A DNA stretch of 64,000 bases from contig NZ_JQMV01000003.1 of assembly GCF_000744885.1 (NCBI RefSeq), positions 1,302,001-1,366,000 of the forward strand. Direction: 5' to 3'. Source of the stretch: Thermus amyloliquefaciens (GTDB taxonomy: Bacteria > Deinococcota > Deinococci > Deinococcales > Thermaceae). Made by a program: the position numbers and the translations under genes. The notes under the pieces were generated by a model. That model had not been told where the DNA came from and searched no databases. It was given only the letters and a program-made list of their open reading frames with translations. Below are positions 35,588 to 45,306 of this stretch, piece by piece; position 1 is the stretch's first letter; each line of letters opens with the position of its first letter.

Positions 35588-37828
35588 ATGGCCCTGCCCT
35601 ACCCCGTGGTCGCCTTGGGCTCCCTTCTGCTCGGGCTTTTGGCGGGGGTTTTGGGCTACACCGCCCCCCACATCCTCCCCTGGCTCATGATCTTCACCGC
35701 CAGCACCGCCAGCGTGCACGGGCTTTCCTGGGGGGTGGCGGCGTCTTTGGCCTCCACCTTGGTTCTCCTTCTCTTCCCCGGCTTCAATACCTTGGCCCTA
35801 GCCTTGCTCCTCCTTTCCGCCTACCTGGCCCACGGCATCGGGGAAAGCCTCCGGCGGGCCCACCGGCGGGCCAAGGCCCTGGCCCGGAGCCAAAGGCTCC
35901 TGGCGGAGGCCCTCGAGGCCCTACCCCAAGCGGAAAACCGGGAAGAGCTCCTCCGAAGCCTCCCCGGGCGCCTGGCGGCCCTGGGGGAAGGGGGGCATGT
36001 GGGGGTATGGACACCCACCGGCCAGGGCTTCCGCCTCTTGGCAAGCATCCCTCCCCTTTCCCTTCAGGAGGTGCCCGCCAGCGGGGTCCTGGACCGGGCC
36101 TTCCGGGAGGGGCGCCCCGTGCACGTGCCCCACGTGGGCCAGGAGCCTGGCTACATCCCCGCTCCCGGCCTCCACACCCAAACGGAGCTGGCCCTGCCCC
36201 TTAAGGAAAGGGACCAGGTGGTGGCCATTTTGAACCTGGAGCGGGGGCAGCCCTTCGCTCCCGAAGAGGTGGAGGGCCTCGTGCGCTTCGCCCAGGCGGT
36301 AAGCCTCCAGCTGGACCGCTTGGCCGACCTCGAGGAGCGCAGGCTCATCGCCGACCTCTCGGAACGCCTGCAGAGCGCCAGCACCCTGGAGGAGGCGGGG
36401 GCCAAGGCCCTCGCCCTCCTCCTCGCCTCCCTGGGGCTACCCTCGGGCACCCTTTGGGAGGCGCGGGGTGGACGGATGGCAGCCTTGGCCTACCACGGGG
36501 TGGAAGAGCCCTCCCTCCTCCAGGTGCTGCGGGAAGGCCTTCCCTACGGGGTGGGCCTGGCCTGGCAGGTGTACGAGACCCAAAGCCCGGTGTTCACGGC
36601 CCGCTATGCGGAAGAAAACCGGGCGGCGCCCACCCTGAAGGCCCTGGGCTGGCGCACCTTCGCCGCCCTTCCCCTCCCTTCCCCCGGCGCGCCCCGTAGC
36701 CGCCGGGTGCTGGTGGTGGGCCAGAGGGAGGAGCGGCTTTGGCGAAAGGCGGAGGTGGAACGCCTCCTCCTCTTCTGCCGCACCCTGGGACTGGGGCTGG
36801 AGCGCCTGACGGAAAGAAGCCGCCATGAGGCGGTGAACCGGCTCTTCCTGAACCTGCTAGAGGTACCCCCCGAGGACCTCTACCAGCCCCTCCTGGAGGA
36901 GGCCATCCGCCAGGTGCCGGGCGCGGAGGCGGGAAGCCTCCTGGTCCTGGAAGGGAAAGAGTACCGCTACAAGGCGGCCCTCGGCTACGACCTGGAAGGC
37001 CTTAAGGGGGTGGCCTTTTCCTTGGAAGACCAGCTCCGCTGGTACGGGCAAGGGCGGGAAAAGGCCCTAAGGGGAGAGCCCCGCATCCTGAGCGCGGAAG
37101 CGCAGACCATCGCCGAGATCAGCCACGAGACCGCCCCCCCGGAGGTCATGGACGCCGCGGGAAGGGTCCGGGAGATCCAGGCCAACCTCTGCCTGCCCAT
37201 CCCCTACAAGGGGGAGGTGCTGGCCTACCTGAACCTGGACAACCTCCACGACCCCAAGGCCTTCGGGGAGGACTCCTTGGAGGCCGCCCGCTTCTTCGCC
37301 GCGCCCCTGGCCACCCTGCTCCACGAGGTCCGCACCCGCCACCTCCTGGAGGAGGCGGCCCTCACCGACCCCCTCACAGGCCTAGGCAACCGCCGGGCCT
37401 TTGACCGTTACCTGCTGGAGGAGCTCAAGCGGGCGGAGCGCTACGGCTACCCCCTTTCCCTGGCGATCCTGGACCTACGGGGCTTCAAGCAGGTGAACGA
37501 CCGCCTGGGCCACGCGGTGGGCGACCTGGCCCTGATCCAGGTGGCCCAAGCCCTTGGAAGGGAAAGGCGCAACGGGGACCGGCTCTTCCGCTGGGGCGGG
37601 GACGAGTTCGCCGCCCTTTTTCCCCACACCCCCAAACAGGGGGCCATCGCCGCCGCCTTCCGCTACGCCCAAGCCATCCAAAAGCTCTGTTTTGAGGGGC
37701 TCTGCCTGGGGGTGAACATCGGGGTGGCCACCTTTCCCGAGGACGGCACCACCCCGGATGCCCTGCTTTCCGCAGCCGACACCCGCATGTACGAGGCCAA
37801 AACCCGGGGGCTGGCGGTATTCGCTTGA
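35588..37828 (+). CDS. Membrane diguanylate cyclase with GAF domains
   Basis: This 746-residue protein has three or four N-terminal membrane segments (about 5-95), three GAF-like sensor domains (about 110-245, 255-420, 435-595) and a C-terminal GGDEF domain. The active site is WGGDEF and an RxxD inhibitory site (RNGD) lies five residues before it, so it should make c-di-GMP and be subject to product inhibition. ATAAGAT shortly upstream of ATG 35588 suggests a leaderless message. Its GAF3-GGDEF part is clearly paralogous to the next gene. Confidence 0.9.
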   Translation: MALPYPVVALGSLLLGLLAGVLGYTAPHILPWLMIFTASTASVHGLSWGVAASLASTLVLLLFPGFNTLALALLLLSAYLAHGIGESLRRAHRRAKALARSQRLLAEALEALPQAENREELLRSLPGRLAALGEGGHVGVWTPTGQGFRLLASIPPLSLQEVPASGVLDRAFREGRPVHVPHVGQEPGYIPAPGLHTQTELALPLKERDQVVAILNLERGQPFAPEEVEGLVRFAQAVSLQLDRLADLEERRLIADLSERLQSASTLEEAGAKALALLLASLGLPSGTLWEARGGRMAALAYHGVEEPSLLQVLREGLPYGVGLAWQVYETQSPVFTARYAEENRAAPTLKALGWRTFAALPLPSPGAPRSRRVLVVGQREERLWRKAEVERLLLFCRTLGLGLERLTERSRHEAVNRLFLNLLEVPPEDLYQPLLEEAIRQVPGAEAGSLLVLEGKEYRYKAALGYDLEGLKGVAFSLEDQLRWYGQGREKALRGEPRILSAEAQTIAEISHETAPPEVMDAAGRVREIQANLCLPIPYKGEVLAYLNLDNLHDPKAFGEDSLEAARFFAAPLATLLHEVRTRHLLEEAALTDPLTGLGNRRAFDRYLLEELKRAERYGYPLSLAILDLRGFKQVNDRLGHAVGDLALIQVAQALGRERRNGDRLFRWGGDEFAALFPHTPKQGAIAAAFRYAQAIQKLCFEGLCLGVNIGVATFPEDGTTPDALLSAADTRMYEAKTRGLAVFA

Positions 37829-37852
37829 AGCCCCGCCAAAAAGGGGTATACT
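37825..37852 (+). promoter_or_regulatory. Promoter of the GGDEF-EAL and HD-GYP genes
   Basis: TTGAAG (37825-37830) overlaps the stop of the previous gene; 16 bp later TATACT (37847-37852) precedes ATG 37868 by 15 bp. Confidence 0.65.
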
Positions 37853-37867
37853 GGACCTGGCCCACCC

Positions 37868-40444
37868 ATGGAAGGAACCTGGGGCCCCATCCTTTGGCAA
37901 GCGCTCCTTCCCCTGCTGCGCCGGGGGCTCGAGGGGCTTGCGGAGTCGCTTGAGCAGGCGGCCCTGGCCCTCTCTGCCCACCGGGCCTACCTCTTCCGCC
38001 TGGAGGAAGGCCAGGGCACCTGGTACGCCAGCCAGCTGGCGGAATGGGCGGGTCCGGACACCACCCCCCAGCTGCAAAACCCCCACCTGCAACGCCTCCC
38101 CATGCGGGAAAGGGGCTATGGACGTTGGCTGGATCTTTTCCTTGCGGGTCGGGCGGTGGCCGGACCGGTGGCCTCCTTCCCCCAGGAGGAAAGGCCCTTG
38201 CTGGAAGCCCAAGAGATCCAAAGCCTCCTGGTGGTGCCCGTTTTCGTGGAGGAGAGGCTTTGGGGGTTCCTGGGGGTGGACGACTGCCGGCGGGAAAGGG
38301 GTTTCAGCCCAGAGGAGGAGGCCTTTCTCCGGGCTTTGGCCGAGGCCCTAGCCCACACCCTGGAACTCTGGGAAAGGAAACGGTGGCTGGAAACCCTGCT
38401 CCTCGCCTCCCCCTTTTACCTGGCGCGGCTGGACAAGGAAGGGCGCATCCTGTACGCCAACCCCGCCTTGAAAGGGGCTTTGCCCCAGGACCTGCGCCTT
38501 CCCGTGGAGGAGGCCCTCCGCCACCCCGGCCGCCCCCGCACCCTCCTCACCCGGCAGGAGCGGGCGGTGGAGTGGACCCTGGTGGCCGTGCCTGGGCCGG
38601 GGCAGGAGGTGCTGGAGGTGTTGGCCTTGGGCGTGGACGTGACCGCCCGGGAGGAGGCAGAAGCCCGGGAGAAGCGGTGGAACGCCTTCCGCAAAAACCT
38701 GCTGCGGGTTTACGAAACCCTCATGGCGGAGGGACTTTCCGACTCCATCTTTGGGCTGATCCTCGAGGCCGCCCTGGACACCATCCCCGCCGCGCAGGCG
38801 GGGAGCGTCACCGTGCTCATGGAGGACGGTGGCTACCACTTCCTGGCGGCGAAGGGCTACGACCTTAACGCCCTCCGCCAGGTATGCCTGCGCCCCGAAG
38901 AACCCCTATCCCTCACCGGCCACAGGGAGGCCCAGGTATTCACCTGGAAGGACCTGGAACGCTTCAACGCCCGTCTGGACGTAAAAAGGCGCAAAATAAT
39001 GGAGGAAGCCGGCAGGGTGCGGGAGATCAAGGCCATCCTCTCCGTCCCCGTGTACCTGGCGGGGGAGCGCAAGGCCTTCTTATACCTGGATAACTTTGAG
39101 CAGGAGGACGCCTTTACCCCCCTGGACCTGGAGCTGGCCCAAGCCTTCGCCAGTCAGCTGGGCCTGCTCCTCCGCAGGTTGGAGCTGGAGGGCAGGCTCC
39201 AGCACCTGGCTTACCACGATCCCCTCACCGGTCTTCCCAACCGCCTCTTCTTCCTGGACAAGCTGGCGCAAGCCCTTGGGGAAAAGGGGACCGATCTGGC
39301 CATCCTTTACCTGGACCTGGACGGGCTCAAGCTGGTGAACGACCTGGAAGGGCATGCGGCGGGGGACGAGGTGATCCGGGTCATGGCCGCCCGCTTCCGG
39401 GCCGCCCTCCGCCCCCGCGACCTGGTGGCCCGGCAAGGGGGAGATGAGTTCTTGGTGCTCCTCACCGGCATCAAGGGGGCCGAGGACGTCATCGCCGTTG
39501 CCGAAAGGCTTCTGGAGGTGGCCCGCCTGCCCTGCCCCGTAGGGGAACGGGTCTACCACCTCTCCACCTCCATCGGCATCGCCCTGGGAGAACCCGGGCT
39601 GGCTCCGGGCGAGCTCCTCCAGCGGGCCGACCTGGCCCTGTACCGGGCCAAGGGGGAAGGCAAGGACCGCCTGGCCTTCTTTGAGCCCCACCTCCAAGAA
39701 GCCCTCCGGCGGGAAACCGATCTCCTGGAAGCCTTGCGGGAGGACCTGGAACGGGGCGAAGGCCTCTGGCTGGCCTACCAGCCCATCGTGGATCTGGGCA
39801 CGGGCCAAACCGTGGCCTTAGAGGCCCTTCTCCGCTGGCGCCTGGCCCCGCCTTCGGAGCTCATTCCCCTGGTGGAAAGGCACCGGCTTATGGGCCAGCT
39901 TGGGCACTGGATCCTCCACCAGGCCTGTAAGGAGCAAGGCCGCCACGGGCTTAGGGTGCACGTGAACGTCAGCCCCCTGGAACTCCTAGACCCCACCTAC
40001 CCCTTTCGGGTGGCCGAGACCCTAGAGGCAACTGGTTGTCCCCCCCACCGCCTGGTCCTGGAGGTGACCGAAACCTCCCTGATCCCCGACGACCGCGGAC
40101 GCGACGCCAGCCGGGCCCTCGAGGCCCTCCGGAACCTGGGGATAGGGATCTACCTGGACGACTTCGGCTCGGGCTACTCTAGCCTGGAGCGGCTGGCCGA
40201 GCTCCCCGTGCAGGGGGTCAAGCTGGGCCAGGCCTTCACCCGGCGCCTCGGGACCCCGCCCAATCCCCAGGGCTCCTCCGCCCGGCTGGTGGCCGCCGTC
40301 TTGGCCCTGGCCAAAGCCTTGGGGCTGGAGGCCATTGCGGAGGGGATTGAGGACCAGGCCACCCTGGACTACCTGCGGCGCCTGGGCTTCCCCCTGGGCC
40401 AGGGCTACCTCTGGGGATGGCCCAAGCCCCTCCCGATAGAATGA
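37868..40444 (+). CDS. GAF-PAS-GAF-GGDEF-EAL c-di-GMP enzyme
   Basis: This 858-residue cytoplasmic protein has an N-terminal GAF (about 25-165), a PAS (about 175-260), a second GAF (about 275-440), GGDEF (about 445-600; QGGDEF with RxxD site RPRD) and EAL (about 610-855). The GGDEF domain looks active. The EAL domain keeps EALLRW, NVS, the Glu of EVTET, DDFGSGYSSL and EAIAEGIED, but the usual Lys-x-Asp is Lys-x-Gly (VKLGQAF), which may weaken metal binding. It could be bifunctional or mainly a cyclase. It overlaps the HD-GYP gene by 4 bp. Confidence 0.9.
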   Translation: MEGTWGPILWQALLPLLRRGLEGLAESLEQAALALSAHRAYLFRLEEGQGTWYASQLAEWAGPDTTPQLQNPHLQRLPMRERGYGRWLDLFLAGRAVAGPVASFPQEERPLLEAQEIQSLLVVPVFVEERLWGFLGVDDCRRERGFSPEEEAFLRALAEALAHTLELWERKRWLETLLLASPFYLARLDKEGRILYANPALKGALPQDLRLPVEEALRHPGRPRTLLTRQERAVEWTLVAVPGPGQEVLEVLALGVDVTAREEAEAREKRWNAFRKNLLRVYETLMAEGLSDSIFGLILEAALDTIPAAQAGSVTVLMEDGGYHFLAAKGYDLNALRQVCLRPEEPLSLTGHREAQVFTWKDLERFNARLDVKRRKIMEEAGRVREIKAILSVPVYLAGERKAFLYLDNFEQEDAFTPLDLELAQAFASQLGLLLRRLELEGRLQHLAYHDPLTGLPNRLFFLDKLAQALGEKGTDLAILYLDLDGLKLVNDLEGHAAGDEVIRVMAARFRAALRPRDLVARQGGDEFLVLLTGIKGAEDVIAVAERLLEVARLPCPVGERVYHLSTSIGIALGEPGLAPGELLQRADLALYRAKGEGKDRLAFFEPHLQEALRRETDLLEALREDLERGEGLWLAYQPIVDLGTGQTVALEALLRWRLAPPSELIPLVERHRLMGQLGHWILHQACKEQGRHGLRVHVNVSPLELLDPTYPFRVAETLEATGCPPHRLVLEVTETSLIPDDRGRDASRALEALRNLGIGIYLDDFGSGYSSLERLAELPVQGVKLGQAFTRRLGTPPNPQGSSARLVAAVLALAKALGLEAIAEGIEDQATLDYLRRLGFPLGQGYLWGWPKPLPIE

Positions 40445-43400
40445 AAAAAGTGATGGCCAACGCGCCTTGGAAAATCAGCCTGATCTACGTTGCCTTTTCC
40501 CTCCTCTGGATCCTAGGGAGCGACCAACTCCTCCTGAAGCTTCTTCCTTGGCCAGAAGAGCTAATCCGTTGGCAAACGGGCAAGGGCCTGGTTTTCGTCC
40601 TCCTTTCCGCAGGATTGATCTACGCCCTGACCGCCCGCTGGGAGCGGGACCGGCAAAGGTCGGCCCAGCTCCTGGAGGCCTCTGAGCGGCGTTTCCGGGC
40701 CCTCGTGGAAAACAGTCGGGAAGTGACCTTCGTCCTGGACGCAACAGGGCGGATCACCTACGCCTCCCCCAACGTGGGGCAGGTCCTGGGCTACGATCCC
40801 CAGGGCTACCTCCAGGAACCCACCTCCGCCCTGGGGTTTGTGCACCCGGAAGACCGCCCCTACGCCGAGGCGGTCTTCGAGGACCTGCTGCGCCATCCCG
40901 GGGCTGTTCGGGAGTACAGCTTCCGCCTGCTGGACGCCCAAGGGCAGGTGCGCCAAGCGCGGATTTGGGGGCGCAACCTTTTGCACGATCCGGCGGTGGC
41001 AGGCATCGTCCTCCACGTGCGGGACGAAAGCGAACTGGAGGAGGAACGGGCTAAGCTCCAAGGCCTCTTGGAGGCCCTCCCGGGACGGGTCTTTCAAGCC
41101 CGGGTACCGGAAGGTGCCGACCCTGCCTTCCTTCCCCTTTGGTACGCTTCCCCCCAAGGGGAAGCCATCCTGGGGTACCCTCCTCAGGAGCTCGGCAAAG
41201 ACCCGCACGCCTTCTATGCCAAGGTGCACCCCGAGGACCGGGAAAAGGCCCAGCAGGTGCGCCGGGAAGCGGTAAAGCGCCCCTATGAACCCCAAAGGGT
41301 CACCTACCGTTTCTGGCATGGGCAAAGGCAACGCTGGATCTGGATGCAGGACACCCTGGTTTATCACCCTTACAATCGCCTGCTGACCGGCTACGGGGTG
41401 GAGGTCACCGAGATCATGGAGGCGGAGGAACGCTTCCGCCTCCTCTTCCAAGCCCATCCCCTGCCCATGTGGGTCTACGACCGGGAAACCTACCGCTTCC
41501 TGGAGGTGAACGAGGCGGCCCTCGCCCAGTATGGCTACACCCGGGAGGAGTTCCTCTCCATGACCATTCTGGAAATCAGTCCGGAACAGGAGCGGCTCCT
41601 GGAGGAACTCCCGAGCGAAAGACCCCCATTGTCCCATTCAGGCCCCTGGACCCACCGCTTGAAGGACGGGCGGGAGATCCAGGTGGAGATCCACTCCCAT
41701 CTCCTGGACTATGCGGGCCGGCCCGCGGTCTTGGTGGTGGCCCTGGACGTCACCCAGGAGAAGGCTAAGGAAAGAGCCCTCCGGGAGTCCGAGGCCCTCT
41801 TCCGCACCCTGGCGGAAACCGCTCCCGCCCTCATCCTCATGTGGCAGGGGGAGCGCCTCACCTTTGCCAACGAAGAGGCCCTACGCCTCACCGGATACAC
41901 CCGGGAGGAGCTCCAAAGCCGGCCCATCTGGGAGTTCGTCCATCCAGCCGATCGGGAGATGGTGCGGGAAAGGGGTCTGGCCCGCATCCGTGGGGACAAC
42001 CCTCCGAGCCGCTATCCCTTTCGCATCCTCACCAAGGCGGGGGAGGTGCGCTGGCTGGACTATTCCGCCGCCCGGGTGGAGATCGGCGGCAAGCCTGCCG
42101 TCTTGGGGGTGGGGCTGGACATCACGGAGGCCAAGGAGCGGGAGCTCGCCTTGGAGGCCTTCGCCCGGGTGAGCCTGGCCCTGCGGCAAAGCGAGGACCT
42201 GAAGGAGATGATGGAGGCCGCCCTGGACACGGTGCTCGCCGTCATGGAGGCCCCGGCGGGGAGCATCCTCCTCTACGACCAGGAGACGGGCCGCCTGGAG
42301 GAGGCGGCGAGCCGGGGCTGGCTTAAGGAGGTCCCCACACCCCCCACCCTGGCCGAAGGGGGCATGGTGGCCCGGGCCTTCCAGGGAGAGGTGGTGGTCA
42401 GCCAGGACCTGAAGCAGGACCCCCGGGTGCGCCCTGGGGCCCGGAGCCTGGTCCCCGAGGGCTGGAGCGGGGTCGTGGTCCCCCTTCTGGCGGGCAAGGA
42501 ACCCGTGGGGGCCCTCACCCTGGCCTGGCCTCACCCCCGCACCCCTACCCCGAGGGAGGTGGAACGGGCCCAGTTGGTGGCGGAAACCCTGGGCAACGCC
42601 GTGCACCGGGCCAGCCTTCGCCGTAAGCTCGCCCGGAGGGTGGAGCACCTGGAGGCCCTCCGGGCCATAGACCAGGCCATCGCCGGCTCCTTGGCCCTCG
42701 AGCCCACCCTGGAGATCTTCCTCAACCAGGTGATGCGCCTTCCCCTGGACGCCGCCGCCCTCTTTCTTTATGAACCCAGGGAAAAGGGCCTCAGGCTGGA
42801 GGGCCACCGGGGCTTCCTCTCCCCCAAGGCCCTCCTGCCCAAAGAAATCCGCCTGGGCCAGGGCCACGTGGGCCAGGCCGCCCTGCAGGGGGGCAAGGTG
42901 GCCGTGGACGACCTCACCCGGCAACCTGGGGCTCACCCGGACTTCACCCTCAAAGAGGGTCTGGTGGCGGAACGGGTCTATCCCCTCTTCGCCAAAGGCA
43001 AACTCCTGGGTGCCTTGGCTGTCTTTACCCGCAGGCCATGGGACCTTTCCCCTGAGGACGAGGAGTTCCTCGAGGCCCTGGCCACCCAGGGCGCCATCGC
43101 CCTGGACAACGCCCGCACCTTCCAGGAACTCCTGAAAAGCCAGCGGGAGCTGGAGGCCGCCTACGACCTCACCCTCTGGGGCTGGGCTAAGGCGGTGGAA
43201 CTAAGGGACCAGGAGACCGCCGGGCACACCGAGCGGGTCACGGCGCTCACCCTGCGCCTAAGCAGGGCCCTGGGGGTGCCCGAGGAAGACCTAGACGACA
43301 TAAGGCGGGGAGCCATCCTCCACGACGTGGGCAAGCTGGGCATCCCCGACGCCATCCTCCTCAAACCGGAGCCCCTCACCGAGGAGGAGCAGGCCATCAT

Positions 43401-43728
43401 GAAAAAACACCCCGTCTACGCCTACGAGTGGCTCTCCGGCATCCCCTTCCTCAAGAAGGCCCTGGAGATCCCTTATGGCCACCACGAGCGCTGGGACGGC
43501 TCCGGATACCCCCGGGGGCTAAAGGGCCTGGAGATCCCCCTTTCGGCCCGCATCTTCGCCGTGGTGGACGTGTACGACGCCCTGACCTCCGACCGCCCTT
43601 ACCGGAAGGCCTGGCCCAGGGATAAGGCCCTGGCCTACATAGAAGAGCAAGGGGGCAAGCAGTTTGACCCCGAGGTGGTGGCGGCCTTCCTGGGGTTGAT
43701 GGCCGGGGAAGAGCATCTCCTGTCCTAG
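40441..43728 (+). CDS. PAS/GAF-sensing HD-GYP phosphodiesterase
   Basis: This 1095-residue protein has two N-terminal membrane segments (about 8-60), four PAS-like domains (about 75-580), two GAF-like domains (about 585-900) and a complete HD-GYP domain (about 910-1085; HTERVTALTLRLS, ILHDVGKLGIPD, HHERWDGSGYP, DVYDALTSDRPYR). HD-GYP enzymes hydrolyse c-di-GMP to GMP. ATG 40441 overlaps the previous stop, so a cyclase/phosphodiesterase and this hydrolase are made from one message. Confidence 0.9.
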   Translation: MKKVMANAPWKISLIYVAFSLLWILGSDQLLLKLLPWPEELIRWQTGKGLVFVLLSAGLIYALTARWERDRQRSAQLLEASERRFRALVENSREVTFVLDATGRITYASPNVGQVLGYDPQGYLQEPTSALGFVHPEDRPYAEAVFEDLLRHPGAVREYSFRLLDAQGQVRQARIWGRNLLHDPAVAGIVLHVRDESELEEERAKLQGLLEALPGRVFQARVPEGADPAFLPLWYASPQGEAILGYPPQELGKDPHAFYAKVHPEDREKAQQVRREAVKRPYEPQRVTYRFWHGQRQRWIWMQDTLVYHPYNRLLTGYGVEVTEIMEAEERFRLLFQAHPLPMWVYDRETYRFLEVNEAALAQYGYTREEFLSMTILEISPEQERLLEELPSERPPLSHSGPWTHRLKDGREIQVEIHSHLLDYAGRPAVLVVALDVTQEKAKERALRESEALFRTLAETAPALILMWQGERLTFANEEALRLTGYTREELQSRPIWEFVHPADREMVRERGLARIRGDNPPSRYPFRILTKAGEVRWLDYSAARVEIGGKPAVLGVGLDITEAKERELALEAFARVSLALRQSEDLKEMMEAALDTVLAVMEAPAGSILLYDQETGRLEEAASRGWLKEVPTPPTLAEGGMVARAFQGEVVVSQDLKQDPRVRPGARSLVPEGWSGVVVPLLAGKEPVGALTLAWPHPRTPTPREVERAQLVAETLGNAVHRASLRRKLARRVEHLEALRAIDQAIAGSLALEPTLEIFLNQVMRLPLDAAALFLYEPREKGLRLEGHRGFLSPKALLPKEIRLGQGHVGQAALQGGKVAVDDLTRQPGAHPDFTLKEGLVAERVYPLFAKGKLLGALAVFTRRPWDLSPEDEEFLEALATQGAIALDNARTFQELLKSQRELEAAYDLTLWGWAKAVELRDQETAGHTERVTALTLRLSRALGVPEEDLDDIRRGAILHDVGKLGIPDAILLKPEPLTEEEQAIMKKHPVYAYEWLSGIPFLKKALEIPYGHHERWDGSGYPRGLKGLEIPLSARIFAVVDVYDALTSDRPYRKAWPRDKALAYIEEQGGKQFDPEVVAAFLGLMAGEEHLLS

Positions 43729-43801
43729 GGGCCGAAGCGTGCCCGGGAGAGGCGAAGAGGCATGGCCCCGGCCTTTTTGGGCTTGGGCCACCACGGGGCA
43801 C

Positions 43802-44104
43802 TTAGCCCCAGCCCAGGAGCCGCCGGGCCTCCGGGGAAAGCCGGGCCGGGGTCCAAGGGGGTTCAAAGGTGAGTTCCACCTCTACCTCCTCCACGCCCGG
43901 GATGCGGCTTAAGGCCTGCCGCACCGCATCCCCCATGCTGTCGTGCAGGGGGCAGCCCGGGGTGGTGAGGGTCATGCGCACATAGGCCCTAGGGGGATCC
44001 ACCTTAAGCTCGTAGATGAGCCCCAGGTTCACCACGTCCAGGCCCAGCTCCGGGTCGTAGACCGTGCGCAAAAGGTTCCACGCCTGCTCCTCCAAAGGGT
44101 TCAT
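43802..44104 (-). CDS. DUF59 (MIP18/PaaD-like) iron-sulfur assembly factor
   Basis: This 100-residue protein has the DUF59 core ([22 protein letters not shown], then [22 protein letters not shown]), including the conserved Cys used in Fe-S cluster delivery. It is translationally coupled (ATGA) to the frameshifted membrane protein gene upstream and lies behind an FNR-type box. A role in maturing Fe-S proteins such as nitrate reductase or an NO-related enzyme is inference. Confidence 0.87.
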   Translation of the reverse strand: MNPLEEQAWNLLRTVYDPELGLDVVNLGLIYELKVDPPRAYVRMTLTTPGCPLHDSMGDAVRQALSRIPGVEEVEVELTFEPPWTPARLSPEARRLLGWG

Positions 44105-45249
44105 CGCCGCATCACCTCCCAAAGGGCGTAAACATGGGGAAAAACGCCGGCGAGGTAGATCCACCCCGCCCAGGGAAGGAAGGGAAGAAGAAGCGCCCCC
44201 ACGGCCAACAAAGCCCCTGCCCCATACCCCGCGCCCTCCGGGAGCATCTCCTTGAGCAGGGGCACCTTCTCCTTCCCCGCCCTCGGGGCATACCGGTGGG
44301 TCCAGACCAAAAAGGGCAGGATCTTGTAGAGCATCCCCGTCACCACCAGCCCCACGAAACCCAAGGCGAACCAAAGGGCTGCCCAGACCGGTTGAAAGGG
44401 CAGAGCCAGGAGGGCAAGGCCCAGGAAGAAAAGGCCCAGGAGGTAGTGCCGCACCCCGATGTCCAGGGCCTTTTTCATACGGTTTTTGAGGATGCGCCCG
44501 GTGTCGTAGAGGGCGAGGGCATAGGCCAAAAGGAGGAGGAGATAGCCCAGCCTCTCCCCCATGGCCAGACCCAGAAGCCCCAGGTTGGCCGCCCAGAGGA
44601 AAAGCCCCAAGACCCGCTCGTCCACCCCGTGGGTGAGGGTGAACATGGAAAGGAGCTTAAACCCCACCCCCAGGATGGAGAGGAGGAAGACCCCACCCAA
44701 ACCGGCAAGGAGGTGCCAGACCAGCCTTTCCGGGTCGTAAAAGCCGTAGCGCTGGGAAAGGGCCTGCAAAAGGCCCAAGAGAGGGGTGAGGACCAGGTAG
44801 AAGACCACCCAGGCCAAGGCGGTGGCCACCCGGTTCCAACGGGGGCTTGGCGGAAGGTGAGGTAGGCGTGGTAGGCGAAAAAGAGCAGGGCCACAAGGGT
44901 CAGGGCCCCCCCACCGGGACCAGAAGGGGCGCTTGGGCGAAGCCCAAGGCCAGAAGGAAAACCCCCAGGCCCCACAGGGCCATCACCGGATACCCCCATT
45001 CCGGGCGAAAGAGGGGCGCCTCCAGGACCACCGGCAAAAGCTGGTGCATGGCCCCGAGGAGCACCCCCACCCCAAAGCCCAGGAGGAACAGGTGGGCCAC
45101 GGCCAAACCCAAGGGTGCCGGGGTAAGGAAAGCGCCTCCGGATGAAGGGCCAGAAGAAGGCCGGCCGCCAGGAAAAACCCCTCTCCCCAAAAGATGAAAC
45201 CGGCGGGGATGGCGAGGGGGATCACGCGGGTATGGGCCGTGGCCAACAT
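44101..45249 (-). pseudogene. Heme-copper-oxidase subunit I-like membrane protein with three frameshifts
   Basis: Four reading-frame segments together describe one polytopic protein of about 385 residues, from ATG 45249 to 44101. The segments join if one base is added at each of three homopolymers: A3 at 45129-45131, C7 at 44906-44912 and G5 at 44841-44845. The composite has about ten membrane segments with conserved His/Gln patterns ([37 protein letters not shown]), like the heme-binding helices of oxidase/NO-reductase subunit I. It may be an NnrS- or CcoN-like NO-related protein. Because all three defects are single losses in homopolymers, it may be intact in the organism. Confidence 0.6.
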
Positions 45250-45284
45250 CAGGTTAATCTTGAGTCCGCCCCTCGGGATTGGCC

Positions 45285-45298
45285 ATGACCCAGGTCAA
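45285..45298 (-). promoter_or_regulatory. FNR-type box 1, upstream of the membrane protein-DUF59 operon
   Basis: In gene direction TTGACCTGGGTCAT fits TTGAY-N4-RTCAW. Its centre is 42.5 bp before ATG 45249, with a possible -10 (AAGATT or GATTAA) directly upstream of the start codon. Confidence 0.68.
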
Positions 45299-45306
45299 GA
45301 CCCCCC

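Noticed and set aside
43729-43801. Strong terminator between the HD-GYP and DUF59 genes
   Set aside because: A T5 run and GC-rich arms are present, but no convincing single stem could be drawn, so it is not listed as a feature.
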